In this document: piece after piece, positions 43,265 through 51,701 of the stretch
How the letters are laid out: every line of letters starts with the position of its first letter
How positions within the stretch are numbered: the first letter of the stretch is position 1
From: Lachnospiraceae oral taxon 107 str. F0167
GTDB lineage: Bacteria > Bacillota > Clostridia > Lachnospirales > Lachnospiraceae
NCBI GenBank assembly: GCA_000209465.1
Contig: GL890587.1
Coordinates: forward strand, 78,032 to 142,031
Reading direction: 5' to 3'
Length of the DNA: 64,000 nt
Notes under the pieces: generated by a model
Database searches by the model: none
What the model was told of the DNA's origin: nothing
The model's input: the letters and a program-made list of their open reading frames with translations, nothing else
Position numbers and translations under genes: made by a program

Positions 43265-44935
43265 TTAAGCCATTTTTTCTATATCGGCTTTTTGTGGTAC
43301 TTGACAGTTGCCTATAAAGTTAAAAGACACATCAACTTGTTGTTTTCTATCTTTTCCTTTTCTTCCCCCTGTGGCTTCATGGACTACAACTTTTTCTATA
43401 TACTCATTTATCATTGGGACTGTGAGTTCTTCAATATCGGTATATTTTTCTATCATCTTTAGGAATTTATCGGTGTCAACTTTTCTCTGATGATAGCTTT
43501 CTATTTCATTTTCAAAATACTGTATTTGCTTTTCTAATTCTTGTTGCTCTGTATCATAGGTGTTAAATAATCTATCAAAGTGTTTTACAGGAATTTTTCC
43601 AAGTGCATGGTCTTCATATAGCTTTGTAATAAGGGTTGTTAGTTCTTCATTTCTTGAAGATAATTTTTCTAATTTCGTTTTATCATCTTGATACTTTTCT
43701 TCCCTTTTTTCATCGGATAATTTGTTCATCACTTTTAGAAATTCTTGCTTTTCTTCTTTGGCAAAGTCTGTGATTTCTTTGATTGATTTTAATAGAATTT
43801 CATTTACTGTTTTTACTTTGATGTAGTGCATACTGCAAGTGCCTTTTCTATGTCGGTAATGTTGACATACAAAAGAGTAATCACTATTATATTTCTTTTC
43901 TTTATGTTCTGCCGGCTCTCTGTAACTTAATTTTCCTCCACAATCTGCACAGATTAAAAGTCCTGTAAACGGGTGTGAGATTGTACCATACTTTGGACTT
44001 CTTCTTACTGTTTTTCTTAATCTTTGGGCATTATTCCATGTTTCTTCGTCAATAATTGCTTCATGGGTGTTTTTGAAGATAATAAGTTCATCTTCTTTTG
44101 CCTTTCTTCTTTTCTTGGTTTTGTAATCAAGGCATATTGTTTTACCAAGTACAGTGTGTCCCATATATTCTCTTTTTTCTAAGATATATCCTACTGTGGT
44201 CGGTGTCCAAAAATACGGGTATTCTATTCCTCTTTTCTTTGAGCTATTATTATTTTCGGGGTAATGTATTTGGGCATAGGCTGACGGAATAAGGACTTTA
44301 TCTTTGGTTAGTATATCTGCTATCTGTGTTACTCCATATCCCTCTATTACAAGCCTATAAATGCGTTTTATAACCTTTGCACTCTCTTTATCGACAAGTA
44401 ACTCCTGTTTGTTCTTAGGGTTTCTGTAATAGCCGTATGGAACGCTTTGGGATACTCTTTTACCTTCTTCCATTCTTGCTCTGAAGATAGATTGTATTTT
44501 TCTTGAGGTATCTCTTGCATACCATTCGTTCATGATGTTTAGAAATGAGGTAAAGTCGCTTTCTGCTTGTTTTTCGCTGTCTATTCCGTTATTGATGGCA
44601 ATAAATCTTACTCCCTTTTCTTTGAAAAGTATTTCGGTGTAAAAGCCTACTTTGAGGTAATCTCTGCCAAACCTACTCATATCTTTTACTATCACAGTAG
44701 ATACTTTGTTTTCTTCTACTGCTTTTATCATTTTTTGAAATCCCTCTCTATCAAAGGTTGTTCCGCTTACTCCATCGTCTGTATAGTGATAAATATTTAC
44801 AAAGCCGTTTCTTTTTGCATAGCTTTCAAGTAGCTGCTTTTGATTGGTGATAGAATTGCTCTCTCCTTGCATTTCATCATCACGACTTAAACGCTCATAA
44901 AGGGCTGTTTGTCCTGTTCTTTTCGTATTTGACAT
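43265..44935 (-). CDS. large serine recombinase (TnpX/TndX-like)
   Basis: A 556-aa site-specific recombinase. The N-terminal resolvase domain has the catalytic serine in Y-E-R-L-S-R-D-D and the arginines in F-G-R-D-Y-L; the Recombinase domain is next, then a zinc ribbon (C-A-D-C-G-G-K-L ... C-Q-H-Y-R-H-R-K-G-T-C), a coiled coil (residues about 395-480) and a DUF4368-like C-terminus. It is intact and located 62 bp from the right end of the element, so it should be able to excise the circle. Such enzymes use two-base crossover sites; the junctions here share GG. Confidence 0.95.
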   Translation of the reverse strand: MSNTKRTGQTALYERLSRDDEMQGESNSITNQKQLLESYAKRNGFVNIYHYTDDGVSGTTFDREGFQKMIKAVEENKVSTVIVKDMSRFGRDYLKVGFYTEILFKEKGVRFIAINNGIDSEKQAESDFTSFLNIMNEWYARDTSRKIQSIFRARMEEGKRVSQSVPYGYYRNPKNKQELLVDKESAKVIKRIYRLVIEGYGVTQIADILTKDKVLIPSAYAQIHYPENNNSSKKRGIEYPYFWTPTTVGYILEKREYMGHTVLGKTICLDYKTKKRRKAKEDELIIFKNTHEAIIDEETWNNAQRLRKTVRRSPKYGTISHPFTGLLICADCGGKLSYREPAEHKEKKYNSDYSFVCQHYRHRKGTCSMHYIKVKTVNEILLKSIKEITDFAKEEKQEFLKVMNKLSDEKREEKYQDDKTKLEKLSSRNEELTTLITKLYEDHALGKIPVKHFDRLFNTYDTEQQELEKQIQYFENEIESYHQRKVDTDKFLKMIEKYTDIEELTVPMINEYIEKVVVHEATGGRKGKDRKQQVDVSFNFIGNCQVPQKADIEKMA

Positions 44936-44998
44936 GAGAATTACCTCCTTTCCAAGTTTTCGTTATTTTCGCTGTCCCTAACAGGTTAACCATTTAGG

Positions 44999-45381
44999 TT
45001 TGTTGATTATGTAAATGATGTGGATAAAAATAACAAGACTATTCAATGTAATTACACGTTTAAGAGTGATAATCCTATTTTTTAGGACATTTTCCCCAAG
45101 AGCCTATTGTTCCTGGCGTTTTACTCATAGAAGCAATGGCTCAGTCAGCAATTCTATTGATGTTGTGCATAGGAAATGAGATTAGCTTGGATGGGGAAAA
45201 GTATTTACTAAGTAAAGTTGAAGAAATAAGATTTAATAAACCTTTATTTCCTAATCAAAAAGCAAATATTATTTCCAAAATAGAGAGAAGCATACAACCT
45301 TTTTACTTTTTCTCATCGAAAGTATATAATGGTTTCGACGATAAAATTTTAGAAGGGAAGTTTATAGTTTTTAAAAAATGA
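44999..45381 (+). pseudogene. 3' fragment of the fabZ-like hydroxyacyl-ACP dehydratase gene
   Basis: Continues the protein interrupted at 36745: V-V-D-Y-V-N-D-V-D-K, then T-F-K-S-D-N-P-I-F, and after a one-base gap in the T6 run at 45078-45083, G-H-F-P-Q-E-P-I-V-P-G-V-L-L-I-E-A-M-A-Q, the FabZ active-site helix with its catalytic His, to the end at 45381. The open frame 45136-45381 alone encodes the last 81 residues. Both the element and the frameshift inactivate it. The stop overlaps the padR start by 4 bp. Confidence 0.8.
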
Positions 45382-45905
45382 ATATGACAGGTAAAGATAT
45401 TATACTAGGTTTGCTTATTGAGAAGAGTCGAAGTGGATATGAGATAAATGAAGTATTTGAAACAGTATTTAGGTATTTTTATAAAACCAGTTATGGAATG
45501 ATTTATCCAACTTTGAGGAGGTTGGAGAAAGAACTGTTAGTAGAGAAAAATATAGTGATTCAAGAAGGAAAACCCAATAAAAATATTTACAACATTACAA
45601 AAAAAGGTATTGAAGAATTTCACTGTTATTTAAAATCTCCTATTGATCCGGAAAAAAGAGAATCGGAGTTTCTTGTTAGAATGTATTTCGGCGGGGAGGA
45701 GGAAAAAACTATAATAGCCAATTGGCTTAGAAGCCGATTATCTTTATTAGAAAATGATATTAATCAGTTAATGTCAAACCATAAAGAATGGAAGGACAAA
45801 ATGTCATATACACAAATTATTGCATATGAAATAGGTCTGGCGCAATTTTTGGCGGAAAAACAAGTAATAGAAAGTAAGTTGAAAGAATTAACCGAAAAGG
45901 CTTAA
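45378..45905 (+). CDS. PadR-family transcriptional regulator
   Basis: A 175-aa winged-helix regulator with I-L-G-L-L-I-E-K-S-R-S-G-Y-E-I near the start and Y-G-M-I-Y-P-T-L-R-R-L-E, the PadR helix, followed by a C-terminal dimerisation helix bundle. It is translationally coupled to the broken fabZ-like gene (ATGA overlap), so it probably regulated the MFS-fabZ cluster before the insertion. The gap 45906-46077 after it holds nothing I can identify. Confidence 0.92.
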   Translation: MNMTGKDIILGLLIEKSRSGYEINEVFETVFRYFYKTSYGMIYPTLRRLEKELLVEKNIVIQEGKPNKNIYNITKKGIEEFHCYLKSPIDPEKRESEFLVRMYFGGEEEKTIIANWLRSRLSLLENDINQLMSNHKEWKDKMSYTQIIAYEIGLAQFLAEKQVIESKLKELTEKA

Positions 45906-46077
45906 TAGATATTAATTTTATTAAAGATATAAGGTTGTCAAAAGATAAGAATAGCATCCAATTTTATATGTGAATAGAAAAAACTGATAAAAATTACTTA
46001 AATATTTATATCAGAGAGAATTGGCTTTTGTGGTTCTTATGCTCATACATGCTATGAGAAACCCGATAATAAAATCC

Positions 46078-46097
46078 AAGGTGAGGATTATAAAGTA
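46078..46097 (+). repeat. right copy of the 20-bp serA-end direct repeat (putative att site)
   Basis: Identical to 33980-33999. The next base makes the serA codon series end in TAA, and a terminator follows, so this copy may be the original serA end. Confidence 0.8.
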
Positions 46098-46122
46098 AAT
46101 ACATCGGCTCTTCTTATAGAAG

Positions 46123-46157
46123 AAAACAGGCGAGGTCTTATGGCTTTGCCTGTTTTT
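46123..46157 (+). terminator. terminator, probably the ancestral serA terminator
   Basis: AAAACAGGC (46123-46131) pairs with GCCTGTTTT (46148-46156), then T. It lies 26 bp after the right repeat. Confidence 0.8.
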
Positions 46158-46239
46158 ATATCCTTAAGTATTTAATAAAAGCTATATGAAATATGGTATT
46201 TATGATAGAATTATAGAATCAAATAAAATGGAGGGTAAG

Positions 46240-47475
46240 ATGGCGATAGTAAAATCTTTCAAATGTGTAAGACCGGACAGGGAATTGGTAGAGCAGGTGG
46301 CATCCCTGCCATATGATGTATATGACAGAAAAGAGGCAAAAGAAGCGGTGGCAGGTAAGCCCTATGCCTTTTTAAATATCGACAGACCTGAGACTGCGTT
46401 TGATGAAAACTTTGATATGTATTCAAGAGAAGCCTATATAAAGGCAAGGGATTTATATGCCGAATTTAAAGATAAGGGCATATATAAAAAAGATGATGTA
46501 GAAAGCTATTATCTGTATGAACTTACTATGAATGGAAGAAGCCAAATAGGTATAGTGGGGCTTGCAAGTGTGGATGATTATCTGAACGATATTATAAAAA
46601 AACATGAAAATACCAGAGAAGAAAAAGAAATTGACAGGATAAATCATGTAGATACCGTGAATGCACAGACCGGACCTATCTTTTTGGCATATAAGAAAAA
46701 TGATGCTTTGCAAAAAATAATATCTGAAAGTATTTTGAAAGAGCCTATATATGATTTTATTTCAGAGGATAAAATCGGACATAGAGTGTGGAAGGTGGAA
46801 GAAGTTTATAACAAAAGGATTGCGGAATGCTTTAAAGCCATTCCTGCACTCTATATAGCGGATGGACATCATAGAGCGGCTTCAGCCGTAAAGGTGGCGC
46901 TAAAGAGAGGGCAGCAAGGAAATAAAGGCAATGAGGAATATAATTATTTCCTTTCCGTAATATTTGATGAAAGACAATTGCATATACTTCCATATAATAG
47001 GATAATTCTTGATTTTAATAAAAAGAGTCCGGAAGAGATAATAAATCTTATATCAAAAAACTTTGATATAAAAGAAAGTCTGGTACTTGAGGAGATTAAA
47101 GAAAAAAATCAATTCGGAATGCTTATAAATGATAAATTCTTTATATTAAAAGCCAAAGACTCTGTAATAAAGTCTGTAGAAAAGGATCCGATAAAGAGCC
47201 TTGATGTATCCATATTACAGGATTTGGTGTTTGAACCCATATTTGGAATAAAGGATCCGAGGACTGATGAAAGAATAAAGTTTGCCGGAGGAATCAGAGG
47301 AGTGTCCTATCTTAAAGGTGAGATAGAGAGTGGAAAAGGAAAGGTGGCATTTTTAATGCATCCGACATCTATGGAGGAGCTTTTTGCCGTGGCGGATGAT
47401 AACAAACTCATGCCCCCCAAATCCACCTGGTTTGAGCCTAAGCTTAGAAGCGGAATCTTTATACATGAAATATAA
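46240..47475 (+). CDS. DUF1015 family protein
   Basis: ATG 46240 follows GGAGG at 46230-46234 and gives 411 aa, the usual length. The start V-K-S-F-K-C-V-R-P, the motif S-L-P-Y-D-V-Y and I-A-D-G-H-H-R-A-A-S-A are family hallmarks; the HH segment may bind metal or phosphate. The function is unknown, but the gene is a regular neighbour of serC and serA in Clostridia, which suggests a link to serine metabolism. Here the island separates it from serA. Confidence 0.9.
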   Translation: MAIVKSFKCVRPDRELVEQVASLPYDVYDRKEAKEAVAGKPYAFLNIDRPETAFDENFDMYSREAYIKARDLYAEFKDKGIYKKDDVESYYLYELTMNGRSQIGIVGLASVDDYLNDIIKKHENTREEKEIDRINHVDTVNAQTGPIFLAYKKNDALQKIISESILKEPIYDFISEDKIGHRVWKVEEVYNKRIAECFKAIPALYIADGHHRAASAVKVALKRGQQGNKGNEEYNYFLSVIFDERQLHILPYNRIILDFNKKSPEEIINLISKNFDIKESLVLEEIKEKNQFGMLINDKFFILKAKDSVIKSVEKDPIKSLDVSILQDLVFEPIFGIKDPRTDERIKFAGGIRGVSYLKGEIESGKGKVAFLMHPTSMEELFAVADDNKLMPPKSTWFEPKLRSGIFIHEI

Positions 47476-47839
47476 TGAAAAATATCATATTATCCTGCCT
47501 ATGGAAAAATATGAGAATATGGTGCAGCTTTGGATGCATTCGGAAGGAAGTAAAATATTTAAGAAAAAGTTGAATGATTTTGCAAGAGAGATGAATGTAC
47601 ACTTTAATATGGTAAGAATAAAAAATGTAAAAACTATATGGGGAAGCTGCTCATCAAAGAAAAATTTAAACTTCAACTTTAGATTGTTTTTCCTGCCTGA
47701 AAGCCTGATTGACTATGTATGCGTACATGAACTTGCTCATTTAAAGCAGATGAATCATTCCAAGGAATTTTGGAATGAGGTAGAAAAACAAATACCCGAT
47801 TATAAAAAAAGAAGGGATGAACTAAAAAGATATATTTGA
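47465..47839 (+). CDS. YgjP/SprT-like metal-dependent hydrolase (short form)
   Basis: ATG 47465 overlaps the DUF1015 stop by 11 bp and gives 124 aa. The gluzincin motif is clear: V-H-E-L-A-H-L-K with the third ligand H in M-N-H-S-K-E-F-W. W-G-S-C-S-S-K and N-F-R-L are typical of the YgjP (DUF45) family. Relatives are usually over 200 aa, so the N-terminal part is missing or this is a compact version. Translational coupling suggests a role with DUF1015. Confidence 0.85.
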   Translation: MKYNEKYHIILPMEKYENMVQLWMHSEGSKIFKKKLNDFAREMNVHFNMVRIKNVKTIWGSCSSKKNLNFNFRLFFLPESLIDYVCVHELAHLKQMNHSKEFWNEVEKQIPDYKKRRDELKRYI

Positions 47840-47853
47840 TAACGGAGTAATAT

Positions 47854-48348
47854 ATGACGAAAGAAGAATTTTTGGAGGGGCTGAAAAAAGCCTTGTTTTC
47901 CACAGGGTCCACATCTCTTATTGAAGAAAATATAAGATTTTATTCTTCATACATAGATGATGAAGCAGCCAAAGGCAGAAGTATGGATGATATTATGGAG
48001 GAACTTGGTGAACCGAGGCTTATTGCAAACTCTATAAAGGTGGCACATGGATATGAAGATGTATTTGTGGGATTAAATGCTAAGGAAGAGGATGTAGATA
48101 AAAATACATACAGCTATGAAGAAGAATATAATGAAAATTTTGATAAAAAAGAAGAAAGTGGATTCAAAGTATATAATTTATCGGGGAAAAGCCTGGTTCT
48201 ACCACTGATTATTACTTTGGTAGTCCTTATATTGGTGGCTGTGGCAGTGGTAAAGGTACTTAAATATCTGGCTCCTGTACTACTCCCGATTCTTTTAATA
48301 CTGTTTATATTTGTACTTATAAGGGGGATTTTTAATAATAGAAATTAA
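47854..48348 (+). CDS. DUF1700 (HAAS-domain) membrane protein
   Basis: A 164-aa protein. The N-terminal 65 residues are a HAAS-type helical domain with M-T-K-E-E-F-L-E-G-L and I-M-E-E-L-G-E-P-R-L-I-A; after an acidic linker there are two hydrophobic segments near the C-terminus. DUF1700 proteins often accompany PadR regulators and envelope-stress genes, but none adjoins here. It follows the YgjP-like gene by 14 bp. Confidence 0.85.
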   Translation: MTKEEFLEGLKKALFSTGSTSLIEENIRFYSSYIDDEAAKGRSMDDIMEELGEPRLIANSIKVAHGYEDVFVGLNAKEEDVDKNTYSYEEEYNENFDKKEESGFKVYNLSGKSLVLPLIITLVVLILVAVAVVKVLKYLAPVLLPILLILFIFVLIRGIFNNRN

Positions 48349-48571
48349 GAACCTATAAAATGTTACATAAATGTTACAGGAATTAAAAATTATGATAAGA
48401 AATAATCGTAAATTTAAAATTCAAAAAGGTATATGATTTTATGTTATAGTTAATAAGAACCAAAAACATAAATATTTCTTTCAGTGCAGTAATTACTTCT
48501 TAATAGTTCTGACAGAAAAAAGAAAGTTATACATTGGCTCTTATATAGTAAAAATTGTAAAGAAAAACCGT

Positions 48572-48618
48572 AAAAGGCTTATAAATACTGGATTTAGTGA
48601 GTATTTAGGGCCTTTTTT
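48572..48618 (+). terminator. terminator in the 48.4-48.8 kb gap
   Basis: AAAAGGC (48572-48578) pairs with GCCTTTT (48610-48616), with an inner stem TAAATACT/AGTATTTA, followed by T's. The 457-base gap 48349-48805 otherwise holds only the promoter and palindrome listed next. Confidence 0.8.
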
Positions 48619-48666
48619 CATTTAAAAAAGTTTATAAGAAAAATTCTTAAACTCTAAATAAAACGC

Positions 48667-48695
48667 TTGACATATCATACGAGTGAGATTATACT
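48667..48695 (+). promoter_or_regulatory. promoter of the NlpC/P60 gene
   Basis: TTGACA (48667-48672) and TATACT (48690-48695), 17-bp spacer, implying a 5' leader of about 100 nt. Confidence 0.75.
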
Positions 48696-48756
48696 ATGCT
48701 TCGTAACATTTACTTAACAAACACAAATGGTTTGTAATTTTTATTTGAGATATTAA

Positions 48757-48772
48757 TACCAACTTAAGTTGG
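48757..48772 (+). promoter_or_regulatory. 16-bp perfect palindrome in the NlpC/P60 leader
   Basis: ACCAACTTAAGTTGGT lies in the transcribed leader 34 bp before the start codon: a possible operator or a small mRNA hairpin. Confidence 0.5.
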
Positions 48773-48805
48773 TTTACTATATAAAGGATTTAAGGAGCCC
48801 TAACA

Positions 48806-49582
48806 ATGAAGAATACAAGAAAACTTATAATTGGAATTTTATCAGCAATGACTATCAGTACACTTTCACCTGCTACAGCTTTTGCTACAACAGTTGTCAG
48901 AAAAGTTACTTATAAATACGGCGAAACAGTATTTAGAGGTCCTGCACTTAAGAAAGGAACATATATAGTCACAGTTGAAGCGGATTCACTTGATATCTAC
49001 AAGAGCATGACATCAAATGAAACCATAGGAAAGGCCAGCAAAGGAGATGTATTCCAGATATTGGAAGATATGGGCGGCGGATATGCAAGAGTTTCTTATA
49101 ATGAGGTTGACGGATATATTTCTATAAAGACAGAAGACACCACTATAGAAGAAATGGATTCAGCTGAGGAGGCGGCAGCTTCTGCAACAGAGAGTATAAA
49201 ACAGGCTACAGCTGCAAATAAAAGAGCTGAGATTGCAAATTTTGCAAAGTCCTTCGTAGGAGGAAGATATATATATGGTGGAACAAACCCATATATAGGA
49301 GCAGACTGCTCAGGTTTTGTTAAATTCATACTTGCAAATGCAGGCGGAGTTGCACTTCCAAGAACATCAGCAGAGCAGGCAACCAGAGGTGCTACAGTAG
49401 CAAGTGCCGACCAGCTTCAGCCGGGAGATCTTTTGTTCTACGGTTCAGGCAGATCTGTAAGCCATGTTGCTATGTATATAGGTGACGGCAAGGTGGTACA
49501 TGCTTCATCAACAAGAACAGGTGTAATAATTTCAAATTATAATTACAGACCTATAATTCGTATGGCTAATTTCTTAGGATAA
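48806..49582 (+). CDS. secreted NlpC/P60 endopeptidase with SH3-like domain
   Basis: A 258-aa exported peptidoglycan hydrolase. The signal peptide ends near T-A-F-A-T; an SH3b-like domain follows (about residues 50-110), then an Ala/Glu-rich linker and the NlpC/P60 domain (about residues 145-258). Catalytic residues are Cys in G-A-D-C-S-G-F, His in V-S-H-V-A-M-Y-I-G, and a downstream polar residue in the V-V-H-A-S-S strand. It probably cuts the D-Glu to diamino acid bond in cell wall stems. Expressed from its own promoter. Confidence 0.93.
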   Translation: MKNTRKLIIGILSAMTISTLSPATAFATTVVRKVTYKYGETVFRGPALKKGTYIVTVEADSLDIYKSMTSNETIGKASKGDVFQILEDMGGGYARVSYNEVDGYISIKTEDTTIEEMDSAEEAAASATESIKQATAANKRAEIANFAKSFVGGRYIYGGTNPYIGADCSGFVKFILANAGGVALPRTSAEQATRGATVASADQLQPGDLLFYGSGRSVSHVAMYIGDGKVVHASSTRTGVIISNYNYRPIIRMANFLG

Positions 49583-49599
49583 TATAAAAGATAATAATT

Positions 49600-49633
49600 G
49601 CTGCCCTTTAGGACTAAAGGAGCAGCTTTTTTT
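49600..49633 (+). terminator. terminator after the NlpC/P60 gene
   Basis: GCTGCCCTTTA (49600-49610) pairs with TAAAGGAGCAGC (49615-49626) with a one-base bulge, then seven T's. Confidence 0.9.
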
Positions 49634-49751
49634 AGTGAAAAACTTAATAAAGAGATTCATACTTTTAAGCATATTATTGTAGTATTAACCAACTCTTTGT
49701 GTTAAACTATGTTTATAGAAGATAAAAAGAAAGATTAGACGAGGAAGGGTT

Positions 49752-50528
49752 ATGATTGAACTTGGCTTGAAGGAAAGGGAAGGTCTGTCGGGATTGGTAA
49801 CAGATGATATATTGGTCAGGCTTGCACTTGCCGGCAAATGCGGAAGAGTCTGGATACCGGCTGTAGGTGCGGCTTCATACTGTGTTATACAGGTATATCA
49901 TTATATGTATATAGTGGGAGTTACTCCGAAGAAGGACAGAGCGGTTTCTTTGTGGGGGACTATTGCAAGGCATGGAGAAGGATCATACATTATCCCTACT
50001 TCAGAGTCCTGGATAGATTGGCTTGTGGAAAATATAGATTGCAGATACAGAAATTTTTCAAGATATCTTTTGCAATTTAAAAAGGTTGAAAACAGGGCAT
50101 TATTGGAAGAGCTGAATGCGGCATTGGAGGAAGGTTTAAATATTGATAAAGTAAAACCGGAAGAATATGAGACTTTGTCAAATGATATGTGGAGCGAAGA
50201 CTTTGCCGCATGTTTTGATAATGCCGAAGCATTTGCTAAGGATGCTATAGGGTATATGGTCTATAAAGACGGAATCGCTGTGAGCGGTTGTATGGGTAGA
50301 GCATATGGTGATGAATTTATGGAGCTGGTATTTGCTACGGATCCTGAGTACAGGAGAAGAAATCTGGCTTTGACAGCGGCATCTAATGTATCACTTTATC
50401 TGGACGATAAAAAGATAAATCCATATATAGATGTCAGAAATCAACACTCTGTAGAGTTAGCTTCAAGACTTGGATTTGAATTTATAAAAGAGTATCAGGT
50501 ATATCAGATTTATAATTCAGAAGATTGA
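49752..50528 (+). CDS. GNAT-family N-acetyltransferase
   Basis: A 258-aa protein whose C-terminal 100 residues form a GNAT fold: V-F-A-T-D-P-E-Y-R-R-R-N-L-A provides the acetyl-CoA pyrophosphate loop, and N-Q-H-S-V-E-L-A-S-R-L-G-F the closing helix. The N-terminal half is less typical, fitting the GNAT_acetyltran group. It lies 70 bp upstream of the Ter-type locus in the same direction and could belong to it; the substrate is unknown. Confidence 0.85.
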   Translation: MIELGLKEREGLSGLVTDDILVRLALAGKCGRVWIPAVGAASYCVIQVYHYMYIVGVTPKKDRAVSLWGTIARHGEGSYIIPTSESWIDWLVENIDCRYRNFSRYLLQFKKVENRALLEELNAALEEGLNIDKVKPEEYETLSNDMWSEDFAACFDNAEAFAKDAIGYMVYKDGIAVSGCMGRAYGDEFMELVFATDPEYRRRNLALTAASNVSLYLDDKKINPYIDVRNQHSVELASRLGFEFIKEYQVYQIYNSED

Positions 50529-50597
50529 TTCCAAGTAATACTTTATAATGGAGGGGTGGCGAGAGTCACCCTTTTATTTACGTTAAAAGGTGGTAAT

Positions 50598-51701
50598 ATG
50601 AATAAAATAAGCCTTGCAAAGCGTCTTAATAATAATAAGAGAGGCTATTTGATAATTAATGCAGGTCAGGGAAAGCATAAGATTGCATTGATTGGGGATG
50701 TAAAAAATGAGTATGATACTCTGGCAAAGTTATCAAAGGATATATTAAAGAATGCATTGGTAATAGGATTTGCAGAGACAGCTATAGCCATAGGAGCTGC
50801 TCTTGCAAGCAGTGCAGGAGCATTTTTTATGCAAACAACCAGAGAGAATGTCTGTGAAAATGATAATTATATATATTTCACGGAAGCGCATAGCCATGCT
50901 ATGGAGCAAAGACTGGTATACTCCGATCTTGAAAAAATATATAATCAGGTAGAGAGAATAGTTTTTGTAGAGGATGAAATAACTACCGGAAACACAATAT
51001 GGCATTGTATAGAAGAGATAGAAAGCATATTTAAGGGTGGAAAAAAATATGCTATTGCACCACTTACAAATACATTGTCAGAGGAAAGAAAAAGCTTCTT
51101 TAAGGAAAAGAATGTAGATATTATATATATAAGAGATATAGATAAAGAGGGTTTTGAAGAGGATGTAGCAGATATTTTAACCGATGGAGATGTGTATAAA
51201 ATAGACAGCAATTCTCTAAATAAAGATGTAAAAGAAATTATCTTTAAAACCGGAATCAGAACCAGAAGACTTATAAATATAGAAGATTTGGATGTGGAGA
51301 TAAAAAGGCTTGGAGATTTTTTGGAAGAAAAATATGAGCTTAAAAGCCTGTTAAAAAACAAAAAGACTGTAACAGTGCTGGGTACGGAAGAATTTATATA
51401 TGTACCGATAAAGTTGGCGGAGTACATTGATTCCATATCGGATGCGGATGTCTATGTGCATTCATCCACAAGAAGTCCGATTGAAGTATCAAAGCTTGTA
51501 GATTATCCTCTTCACACCAGATATGAGATAAGAAGTATTTATGATAAAAACAGACAGACATATGTGTATGATTTGAAGGAATCGGATATATTTTTCCTGG
51601 TTACGGACGGAAAAGATAAAGACGGGGAAGCCGATATCTTAGAGGCTGTCAGGCTCTCAGGCAATAAAAATATATATTTAATCAGGTGGGATAATGAATA
51701 G
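50598..51701 (+). CDS. phosphoribosyltransferase with TRSP-like C-terminal domain
   Basis: ATG 50598 has a ribosome site AAAGGTGG; the longer frame from 50556 is less likely. The 367-aa protein has a PRTase fold with V-F-V-E-D-E-I-T-T-G-N-T as its PRPP-binding loop near residue 125, then a C-terminal TRSP-type domain. This architecture is known from the Ter stress islands described by comparative genomics, where it is proposed to make a nucleoside-like compound. It overlaps the StiP gene by 8 bp. Confidence 0.82.
   Translation: MNKISLAKRLNNNKRGYLIINAGQGKHKIALIGDVKNEYDTLAKLSKDILKNALVIGFAETAIAIGAALASSAGAFFMQTTRENVCENDNYIYFTEAHSHAMEQRLVYSDLEKIYNQVERIVFVEDEITTGNTIWHCIEEIESIFKGGKKYAIAPLTNTLSEERKSFFKEKNVDIIYIRDIDKEGFEEDVADILTDGDVYKIDSNSLNKDVKEIIFKTGIRTRRLINIEDLDVEIKRLGDFLEEKYELKSLLKNKKTVTVLGTEEFIYVPIKLAEYIDSISDADVYVHSSTRSPIEVSKLVDYPLHTRYEIRSIYDKNRQTYVYDLKESDIFFLVTDGKDKDGEADILEAVRLSGNKNIYLIRWDNE

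Larger units (their letters stand above)
36746..44999. mobile_element. Tn4451-like mobilizable element with a large serine recombinase
   Basis: 8,254 bp bounded by GG dinucleotides at 36744-36745 and 44998-44999, placed exactly by reconstruction of the interrupted fabZ-like gene. The recombinase gene is at one end and tnpW at the other; between them are a relaxase with oriT, a DUF3847 gene and cargo. Near the ends the sequences TGTCAAGGACA (36752-36762) and the complement of TGTCCCTAACA (44974-44984) match at 9 of 11 positions in inverted orientation, possibly recombinase half-sites. Precise excision would rebuild the target gene apart from one further frameshift. Confidence 0.82.
34000..46077. 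mobile_element. genomic island inserted at the 3' end of serA
   Basis: About 12.1 kb lie between the two 20-bp repeats. Outside the right copy come the terminator expected for serA and then DUF1015, a gene that usually follows serC-serA in Clostridia. Inside are a flavin reductase, an EXLDI protein, a short ORF-MFS-fabZ-padR cluster and the nested serine-recombinase element. No integrase is recognisable in the roughly 3.8 kb outside the nested element, so the enzyme that moved the outer island is unknown. Confidence 0.7.

Noticed and set aside
34000..46077. Prophage
   Set aside because: No capsid, terminase, portal or lysis genes; the content is that of a mobilizable transposon plus cargo.
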